A DNA stretch of 64,000 bases from Gordius sp. MW1 (Eukaryota; Nematomorpha; Gordioida; Gordea; Gordiidae). The notes under the pieces were generated by a model. It worked only from the letters and a program-made list of their open reading frames with translations, had not been told where the DNA came from and made no database searches. Position 1 is the stretch's first letter. Every line of letters starts with the position of its first letter. A program made the translations under genes and the position numbers. The stretch is from positions 21,390,001 to 21,454,000 of the forward strand of contig OZ038526.1 of assembly GCA_964036665.1 (NCBI GenBank). Direction: 5' to 3'. Below are positions 55,906 through 64,000 of this stretch, piece by piece.

Positions 55906-56165
55906 CATGGCTCAGGTTCCACAGACGTGGGGTCTGTTTTGGCCACCTTGATCGGGTCGCCATGCCTTGACTTATCTTCTTTTTTATAACTCTGTCCACT
56001 TGCCTGTTTCACGTGACATACGAGGTCGTTCTCTATCATGGCTCAGGTTCCACAGACGTGGGGTCTGTTTTGGCCACCTTGATCGGGTCGGCCATGCCTT
56101 GACTTATCTTCTTTTTTATAACTCTGTCCACTTGCCTGTTTCACGTGACATACGAGGTCGTTCTC
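55906..56165. repeat. 131-bp near-perfect tandem duplication
   Basis: Two almost identical copies containing CATGGCTCAGGTTCCACAGA, TGGGGTCTGTTTTGGCCACC and TGCCTGTTTCACGTGACATA. One difference is an extra G in GGGTCGGCC of copy 2. Each copy carries a CACGTG. No gene recognised. Confidence 0.92.
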
Positions 56166-56169
56166 TTCT

Positions 56170-57120
56170 TCTCTTCCCCGTGACCTTCATGTCCTGATAA
56201 TTTCAATTTACATCTTTCGACCTTTCTCTTAGTATATGTGAACATCGCCTTAGCTGATGTACGTTAATAAAGTCTGCCAAAGGTTAAATACCTGCTTTAA
56301 AACTAATTTTTATAAACATTAGATTGAACGTGTCTAATTATAGTCTATTGTATATCTCGTCTCGTGGTATATTTATTTAATTAATAACACTGTTACAAAT
56401 ATCAACTTTGTAATTCCATCCCGCAACAGACCAATAATTATGATAAAGAATTTTGTACCGAATAACAGTATGTTTTAAATTTTTTCCATGGCCTCCAGTT
56501 GCACACATGAAGGACTTTTCGTTTTTAATACTAATTCAAGATATTTTCCTAGGTAGATCTCTGAGATAAAAGGAAACAGAGAAAAATAAATATTAATTAT
56601 CTTTGTGGTATCCTCCACCCCCTTATGCCCCACCCCCTTACTTGTGTGTTATTTGATAATTTATATATTCGTTTCCCCCCCCCACACACATACACACATA
56701 CGCGTAAATTTTACTGTTTATGATGAGTCACGATTGTTAGTATCTTTAAGATATAAATAGATACGATTTTTATTGCCCCTCTTTAGCGATTATTATTGCC
56801 TCTCTTACTTATACAAGATATATATTTTTTTGAGTAGCGATTATACGAAAAAAATGCGAGCGCGAATAAGGAGAAATTTAGTATATTTTAGTGGAACAAT
56901 TACTCGCCGATCATTTTATCGCTGAAATTAAAATTTAATAAATAAATTATTTTATCGGTATACTTATTGCAATATCATCACGTCGAAATCAACAAGTCGA
57001 TTTTGACAATCTTTTTTCATATCCAAAAAACTTTGTTTTAACCCTTTTTATTAGTCTAGTCTCATTATATATCCATTACATCTTTTAATTTTTCCGCGAG
57101 AGAGAGCTCTCACTATATTG
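56170..57120. other. AT-rich DNA, nothing recognised
   Basis: Non-coding by inspection; includes a C-run with CACACATACACACATACGCG near 56680. Confidence 0.4.
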
Positions 57121-57127
57121 GAACTAT

Positions 57128-57200
57128 AAACCTGCACGGCGAGACCCAAAACCCGACCCCCCGACCCGACGGTCGGGTTTGGGTTGAAAAAAGTGAACCG
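57128..57200. mobile_element. hAT-like GGGTCGGGT element, fragment
   Basis: AACCTGCACGGCGAGACCCA, ACCCGACCC units, then GGGTTGAAAAAAGTGAACC: left end fused close to the right-end motif. Confidence 0.5.
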
Positions 57201-57624
57201 GAAATCAGATTTTTTAAAATTTTCATGCCCGAACCCGGCCCAGTTCTATTTTATAACTAAACTGCAAGCCAGGATTATTAAGGCTGCCCAAACTGCCCGA
57301 CCCTAAATGTTGTTTCTCCTAATTTTTAGCAGCGATATCTTCAAAAAAAAATTTAATTGCCGATTTTCTTAAATGAGAACTAGGATAAAAAAGTGACAAA
57401 ATAATACACTATATATGAAATCTCATTGCCGATTCTTATTATTATGGTGCCTAGCCGGGCCGGGTTTTCCTAGTGTCTGATGGCTATTGATACAAATTTA
57501 AATGCAAAAATAGGGTATTAAACCCATAATAATACTTGGCCAAAGAAAGGCCAAGTAGATTAAAACCAAAATGATGATTTCTTATTCTTACATGATTTGT
57601 TAAATTATACTATTTCTATATAAC

Positions 57625-58062
57625 CATAGACTAGATAGACTGCTCATGACATATGTTCCATATGGTAAATGGTCTGTCAAATTTTCCTCCATTTTGAAGA
57701 CAACAACTGCTGTATTTCAATCATGTCATTTTGCGCTTTAACAGTCAATTTACCTTCCTCACTAGTTTATAATTTTGAACGAACGTCAATAAATTAATAT
57801 TATACAAAATATAGATGACGTAATATTATTAAACAAACTTTCATCACAGTTTGTACATTTACAATTTTTATGTATTGTGTAAATGATATTTGTTTTAGAA
57901 TGCTGTTTTTGATATCTACCCTTTAATTTACCTTTTTACGATTATTTATTTACAAAAATTACTAATATCATCTATATAATCACTACTTTACCATGTTATC
58001 ATTAAAATGGTGGGAAAAAGGATACACATTTTGTGCGTTGATAGGCAGTCTATCTAGTCTAC
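57625..58062. mobile_element. P-superfamily MITE, long copy
   Basis: About 438 bp from CATAGACTAGATAGACTGCT to GCAGTCTATCTAGTCTACGG. Interior matches 36162-36551 closely. The right flank runs straight into a GGGCGTAGCC-type element, so no duplication can be checked. Confidence 0.8.
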
Positions 58063-58196
58063 GGGCAATAATGATCTAGGGAGGGGTAAAATAATCATAA
58101 TTTTAACCATAATTTTCCATAAATTTCAACAAATATTTGAATTTTGGGTGGCAGCTGCCCCTTCCTGCCCCCCCCCCCTTGGCTACGCCCATGACA
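58063..58196. repeat. GGGCGTAGCC-type element
   Basis: GGGCAATAATGATCTAGGGA left, GGGTGGCAGCTGCCCC, a C-run and TTGGCTACGCCCATGAC right. Confidence 0.62.
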
Positions 58197-58737
58197 ACGA
58201 TAATAAATTATAATTTCGTATGTGCCGTTGGATGTTAGTAACATTATATACAACGTTTTTAATATGCGATTGCGAATACAATTTTTTAAAATAACAATAG
58301 GAGTCTGTTTTTAATAAGTGTAGACCTGGTGCGGCGCAATATCATGGTTAGAAGGACCCGAGCCGAAAAAATAGGTTTGTGCGCGCATGGGTTGGTCGCA
58401 ACTTAATATTTCGACCCAAGCTATTAGTTATACATTAGAAACCTATATATTTACAGAAATTATCGAAGAAGTTGATTTATTGCTTTTGAAATTTTCTAAC
58501 AAATTATTATTTAATAATAATTCAATGATTTGTAAAATATTGAATTTTTTTAAATATAAAGCAATTATAATTGAATCAAATTTGTATGTATCATTCATAA
58601 TTAATTGCGAGTTAAATTTTATATTTACTAATTTTATTTTAAATAGTTAAATAAAAATCATTTAAATTTGTAAAAAGTATACACTTGTTAAATTTATCTA
58701 ATTTAGTTAATAAAGTTGTAGCTATATACACTCCTAA

Positions 58738-59077
58738 GGGCTTGTCTTAATATCGGAGGTCGTAAAGGTTATAACATTGCCGTGTCTTAACTTCAAATTT
58801 ACAGCAGATTTGGAATTCCAGACGCATAACATAACAGCGATATTGCAAGATGCAAAAGTTTTCCTAAGCGCAAATGTTGTATGTTTTTAAATTTTTAGGT
58901 ATCAACAAAGTTTAGATTTAATCTCAAGAGCTGAAATAAATAAAAAAAAACGTTTTTAACAATTAAAAAACAAAAGATTATGATTACAATCGAATTTGAC
59001 CCATGAAATTAAATCGGATATTTAGACAAAGATAAATTCGCGCGATTTGAATCTGAATCCGATATTAGGACAAGCCC
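58738..59077. mobile_element. Family B (PIF-type) MITE, copy 2
   Basis: GGGCTTGTCTTAATATCGGA left; ATCCGATATTAGGACAAGCC then C right. Flanks are TAA and TTA, not identical. Interior matches copies 1 and 3 (ACAGCGATATTGCAAGATGC, AAAGTTTAGATTTAATCTC, GACAAAGATAAATTCGCGCG). Confidence 0.85.
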
Positions 59078-59164
59078 TTAGGTCCGATCCGAAATTTCGG
59101 GCTCGGGCTGATAATTATTAATTTGTAGGGCTTACAATGCAAGATTTTTAACTTTTAACATGAG

Positions 59165-59830
59165 AAATTTATTAAAATGACTGGTCAACAAATAATGGAC
59201 TTATAAAATCAAGGGGCAAAATGTTTATAGATTCTGTTTTTAAAAACAAATTCATTTTTAGTTTTAAGTCAAGTTTTTAAAATGTTTGCAGGTAAAGTTG
59301 CTAAAAACAGCGATTTTAACTTGCAAAGTAGTCAAAACCGTTTAATTGCAAAGCCTCGGGCCTGAGAAAAAATTAGCGATTAACCGATATTTCGCGATTA
59401 AACGATGGAAATAAAATTATATGTCCATTATATTAAATATTCATTTCTTACGTTGCAATAAAACGATAATTTATATAATTATCGGGTTGATTATCGGGTT
59501 GATTTAAGGACTCGAAAGTGTATGTGAATTATCCGATATTATACTATTAAGCGATTTGTCAATAAACAATGTTTTTGTTAATATTATCGTTTAAAACAAA
59601 ACAAAATGGAGGTTAACTTCGCGATTAAAAGATTTTCGCGATAATCCGATTCGCGATTTAGAAGTTTAGACAGTCGGTAAAATTTTAGTTTAACAAATTT
59701 CCATTTATAAATAAAGGGGAGAGGTATCCATTTAAAAAATTTTTTACCCTAGCATTCTTAAATTTTTCCAAATTAACTAATCTTTATCTTTTTATATTGA
59801 CAAATAGGCCCAGGCTTAAATTTACTTTTT
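59165..59830 (+). repeat. Dispersed repeat family D, copy 3, interrupted
   Basis: TCAACAAATAATGGACTTAT to ACAGCGATTTTAACTTGC (59180-59335), then a 320-bp insert, then GTCGGTAAAATTTTAGTTTA to ATTGACAAATAGGCCCAGGC (59670-59825). The insert carries GCGATTAACCGAT and CGCGATTAAACGAT units at its left and TTTCGCGATAATCCGATTCG at its right. Confidence 0.65.
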
Positions 59831-59839
59831 TAAATCTCG

Positions 59840-60060
59840 CCCAAATTCCATTATTGTTTTTGTGCCCAACTAATTATTATTACCTTTATATATTTTCTTA
59901 TTCGTTACTTTATACAGAATGATTGCGAAACTGGCTAAATAACTCCCTGAAAATTAATGCTGACCATTCCTAATTTCTACTTTATCTGATCCCGGCCAAA
60001 GGCCAAAATCCATTTTTAATTTTGTGCCTGCAAGTTTTGGCATTTGTGATTACTTACTTT
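59840..60060 (+). repeat. Family C copy (tail half)
   Basis: TTCCATTATTGTTTTTGTGC, GCGAAACTGGCTAAATAACT, TTAATGCTGACCATTCC and CCCGGCCAAAGGCCAAAATC. Confidence 0.7.
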
Positions 60061-60181
60061 GCTTCAAACTTACATTTTCCTCCCTGCAAAAAATATTTTT
60101 TTTTGTTTGAAAATAAATGATGACCGTTCCTCTACCAAAGATCAATTATGTTGTCCTTTTTAGGGCCTAACTTGATTCTTA

Positions 60182-60541
60182 GGGCTTGTCTTAATATCGG
60201 ATTCAGATTCAAATCACGCGAGTTTATCTTTAACAAATATCCGATTCAATTTCATGTGTCAAATTCGGTTGTAATTATAAATATTTCGTTTTTTAGATAG
60301 TTAAAAACGTTTTTTGTGTTTATTTCAACTGTTGAGATTAAATCAAAACTTTGCTGATACCTAAATTAAAAACATACAACATTTAAGATTAAGAAATTTT
60401 TTTGCATCTTACTAAATCGCTGTTAGGTGTTATGCGTCTGAAATATAATCAGCTGCTGTGAACACGAAGTTAAGAACGGCTATGTTATAATGCGTACGAC
60501 GATTTTTGCTGCGCAGCAAAATCCGATATTAAGACAAGCCC
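60182..60541. mobile_element. Family B (PIF-type) MITE, copy 3, inverted
   Basis: GGGCTTGTCTTAATATCGGA left; AATCCGATATTAAGACAAGC then CC right; direct TTA flanks at 60179-60181 and 60542-60544. Opposite orientation to copy 2. Confidence 0.88.
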
Positions 60542-60559
60542 TTACTTCTAATTTATTTG

Positions 60560-60810
60560 ATGTTTATTCAATTAACAAAAATTTAATGGATTTCTCTCCC
60601 CTTTATTAATTTCATAAATCATATTTATTAAAATAATTTTAACGATTCACATTTGCAAGTTAAAATGCTGTTTTTAGCAACTTCAACTGCAAATATTTCA
60701 AAAAGTTGACGTATAGGGAAAAAACTAAAAATAGATTCGTGTTCACCGTAAAAAACTCTATAAGAATCTACAAACAGTTTGCCGATTGATTTTATAAGTC
60801 GTAATGTACC
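60560..60810 (-). repeat. Dispersed repeat family D, copy 4 (inverted)
   Basis: TTGACGTATAGGGAAAAAAC, CACCGTAAAAAACTC, TACAAACAGTTTGCCGATTG and TAAAATGCTGTTTTTAGCAA match 10900-11080. Confidence 0.65.
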
Positions 60811-60857
60811 ATTTTTTTTAATTTATAATGCTATACTTATTTGAAAAGACGATTAGG

Positions 60858-61142
60858 ATCATGGGCGGATCCAAGGGGGAGGGGGGGCAGGGAGGGGCGG
60901 CTGCCTCCTTCTAAATCCATAATTTTGTTAAAATTTATGGAAAATTACCCAGCATGATATTTTGTCCCTCCCCCCTAATCATTATTGCCCCCCCTCTGAT
61001 TCGGGTGGGCTTTTTTAATTATTGTTAACTATAATTAGTTTAATCATCACCCCTCATATCTGGGTACGCCCTTAACATGGGCGGAGCGAGGGGGGGGGGC
61101 GAAAAGGGACACTTGTCCCCCACCATGGTTACGCCCTTCTTT
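60858..61142. repeat. Two adjacent GGGCGTAGCC-type elements
   Basis: ATCATGGGCGGATCCAAGGG to a C-rich block near 60995, then AACATGGGCGGAGCGAGG with a G-run, and CCCCCACCATGGTTACGCCC at the end. A/T core with TTTTGTTAAAATTTATGG. Confidence 0.6.
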
Positions 61143-61144
61143 AT

Positions 61145-63240
61145 ATCATTGTTTTCGCCCCTTTTAATCATAATTCAACAAAATATAAATAAATTTAATA
61201 TTTTTTGAGACCAAGATTTTGTGATTAAGTTGGTCAAATTTATATTTTTTATGGATTTAATAAACTATTTTGAAACTTTAATATTTAATTAACTATTTTG
61301 TTAGTAATATAATCTTATAAGGTAAAAATGAACGAGCTAAAACAAAAAAAATTGTTTAATCTGAAGAAAGTGTTTTTTAAGGTATTCTCCATACCAAAAT
61401 GCAAATTTTCCTCGGGGAACTCTGAGGTTAGTCTTACTTGATCATATTCAAGGTGTGTGTGTGTTTAATGAAACAAATTAATCAATAAATCGTAATATAG
61501 AAAGATTCGACATTTTATACTTTTAATTTACGGCGCGAGGGGGTCAGACCGAAGGTCCGCCCATCAATTTTAGGGGTGAGGGAGTGATAGGGCGTGTCCG
61601 GGTCAAGGCTATTGCCCATTACTCGACTAATGCGCCTGCGCGACTCCGTTGTCATGACGACGACGGTTGAATGTGAAAACAATATATAAATATTCTTACC
61701 TAACCCCCTCAGGCGGGGCTCGATGTGTAAACAAATATCCTGGCTGTCTTGTTTACTGATCGGGAATGTGTAAACAAAATAATAATGATGATTATTACCA
61801 TATTATTTCTTAATTTATTATTTATTTGTTTACTTTAATACAATGTGATATTTTGTTTCATCATCTCTTAAGACTAAATTCCTCACCCCCTCAAGGACGG
61901 ATCTAAAGAGGGCGGGTCCGATAACGTATCATCTCTCCCCTCCCTCCCTCCCCCTTCTTCCATAACTACCACAACTCTCCGCCATATTGTAATTTTCGTT
62001 AGAATTAAAATGTTCTAAAAGAGTGCACCTCATAAATTTAAAGTACCTACGCGTCGTATTCTAGCAAATTCCTGATTATTTTACTATAACTACCTATATC
62101 TACATTATAATTAAGGGGCCACTAATTGATATTGACCTTTTGAAAGGAGTGCTACATAAATCTTATTTAATCACAAATCAAATTCCCTTCAAAATATCCA
62201 TGCTTTTCCGTAAGTCTATTTACTTGTATGCAATTATTTACTATTAGCGTAAAAAAAATTTAATGACACTTCTATTGTGGAGTTTTATTTTAGACCCTTT
62301 AAAATTCGTCTTAATTATTAAAATTCGATATATCTTTAGCGCTTAACTCACCTTTCCCCAAATTATTAACTAAACTATTTTAATTGTCTTTTGGGTGACG
62401 CAAATCTTCAAATAGGTTAGGATATTATGATTGATTTACGACTCACATAGATCAAACTCACCTACTTAAATCAATTTTTTTTAACATAATTATTTGGAAA
62501 TAAACTTCTATCGGCTAAAATATGAAATTAATTATAAAATAATTTATTTAGTGATTTTGTGCTAGAATATAGTTGATTATGGTGGAATAAAGGAGTTTTA
62601 TTCAGGTAAATGCGTCATAGTAGGTCACACTACGCGAGATCGAGTTAAGGAGGCAGGCGTTTGGGAATTATAGCGCATAAGTATTCATCCGCTCCGAGCG
62701 CGCGCGTTTCGATAAATATCTAAATTATGTGTAAACCGGTCGAGCGATTCTTGCTGATTATCGAATTTAATCAAGATGGCTGCCACGCTCCCGTAACTAA
62801 GTCATTACCCCTTCCCCCCCCCCCCTCTTGCTAAAGTTATTTTAGTTTTTTAATTTTTCTATAGTTTTTAAGCATGCCTATTTTAACCATTTTAAATCAA
62901 CGAAATGATCAATATTCAATTGTTTTTATTTTAAAAATTTTTTCAATACTTTAATATAAAAGTTTGTATTCAATTAAAAACCTAATTTTACCACTTTTGA
63001 TTAATGAAAAAATATCAAAATTCTGATGCAAATTGGAACTTTTTCCATTCTGCCTTCTCTAATCCAAGATATTTTCGTAAAATATCTTAAAAAAGGGTAT
63101 TTTAACAACTTTTTTTTTAAATCATAAATGTTTTATTAAGATATTTCATAAAAAAAGTTTTTAAACGCCAATTCTGTCTAAAAATATAATTTTTGTTGAT
63201 TTATTGAATTATTTTGTGGTAATTGTTTACAACGACAATT
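61145..63240. other. AT-rich DNA with CpG-richer islands
   Basis: GC-richer patches at 61535-61670 (including TGCGCCTGCGCGACTCC, close to an NRF1-type site) and 62600-62790 (GCGCGCGCGTTTCG, AAGATGGCTGCCACG). No exon recognised. Confidence 0.35.
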
Positions 63241-64000
63241 ATACCACGAAAGTGAAATGCGCTTGCTTGAAGAATGCTCGCGGAGATATATGATCGACTC
63301 ATTTTAACCGGTTAACAAACTGCCGGGTGGAAGGATACTTCACTTCCTCCGGTCTACTTAATATGGCGGTGCGCGCAGACGATTTACTCTTTACTTTTTT
63401 CCATGCGTCGTAGCGACCCCAAAAGATTTTACAAAAGTTCAAAGTTATTTGTTTGTACTTTAATTAAAGATATGTTTTTTAAAGTTTTAATTGTGGAGTA
63501 AGTGGTTGACATTTAAAAGTTGGGTTATTTTTGGCAACTTTAAGGATGAACGAGACTTAAATCTTCATAAATACAAGGAAATTAACATTCGCGTAATATT
63601 TATATTTTTTGGTCTATTATGAAAAGGTAGTAAATTATGTTTATTGAATATAAACTGATCCGTTTTTAACCAACAGATAGTTTCCTATAATCTCCGAATA
63701 TATCAGCTTGCTTAGAAATTATGTGTTAACTGATAACTTAATTTTGTTTTTCATATTTTTTACAATCTAAAATTATAAGAAATTTATGGGTTGAAGCTTC
63801 GTTGGTAACATGGGCGATCCAGGGGGGGGGCGCAAACCAGGGTACTGCTACCCCATAGCCCAAATTCAATATAAATTTAGTAAATTAATTATTACAAAAT
63901 AACTTCCTTTCCCACGTGTACTTTTATAACTGCGACGCATAGCTTTCGTGTTGTTGACTGCAATATTAGCAACCACAAAATGGCGTCGGTCTCTATTCGT
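63240..64000 (+). promoter_or_regulatory. Possible promoter region of a gene running off the right edge
   Basis: GC-richer stretches contain ATATGGCGGTGCGCGCAG near 63360 and CACAAAATGGCGTCGGTC at the end, both like the YY1/Pho core ATGGCGnC common at transcription starts. Transcript start not determinable. A G-run element (CATGGGCGATCCAGG) lies at 63810. Confidence 0.3.
63980..64000 (+). CDS. Possible start of a gene truncated by the window edge
   Basis: ATG in a good context (CACAAAATGGCG) opening MASVSIR before the window ends. Only seven codons are visible, so identity is unknown and this may be a YY1-like site rather than a start codon. Confidence 0.2.

Noticed and set aside
58387..58650. 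87-codon frame
   Set aside because: Ile/Asn/Leu/Phe-rich translation of AT-rich DNA.

Overview
The window is a stretch of AT-rich, repeat-dense metazoan nuclear DNA. It holds three spliced genes with GT-AG introns and no bacterial-style gene packing. An ecdysone-receptor-type nuclear receptor makes an arthropod, or another moulting animal, the best guess. A crustacean such as a copepod would fit, but the sequence does not settle the species. I built the gene models by reading exons against remembered protein families and requiring every splice phase to close. No alignment was run.

Layout. 1-13.2 kb is repeats: two minisatellite arrays sharing one ~125-bp unit, a piggyBac-type MITE with TTAA flanks, GC-rich hairpins, and scattered copies of families that recur across the window. 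13.2-15.1 kb is a decayed piggyBac transposon flanked by TTAG. 15.7-17.9 kb (minus strand) carries four internal exons of a 3-ketodihydrosphingosine reductase (KDSR) gene, a short-chain dehydrogenase of sphingolipid synthesis; its first and last exons were not found. 23.6-41.7 kb (plus strand) is an EcR-like receptor in seven exons, about 669 codons if translation starts at 23595. 45.0-54.4 kb (minus strand) is a complete RBM39/CAPER splicing-factor gene in 13 exons, 569 codons. 54.4-64 kb is repeats and AT-rich DNA; a CpG-rich, promoter-like stretch at the right edge ends in a possible start codon.

Mobile elements fill the introns. They include a palindromic TA-flanked MITE family (about 17 copies), a PIF/Harbinger-type MITE with TAA/TTA flanks (3 copies, one nested in the first family), P-superfamily elements with 8-bp duplications, hAT-like elements made largely of GC-rich tandem subrepeats, a piggyBac element and a piggyBac MITE.

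The most interesting points are in the EcR gene. Its P-box reads C-E-G-C-K-V instead of the usual C-E-G-C-K-G. It has a very long, GC-rich, alanine/proline/serine-rich hinge. The 3' ends of exons 4 and 6, with their splice donors, appear to be duplicated into the following introns, where the copies have decayed. The three genes share no pathway; nothing suggests more than chance proximity.
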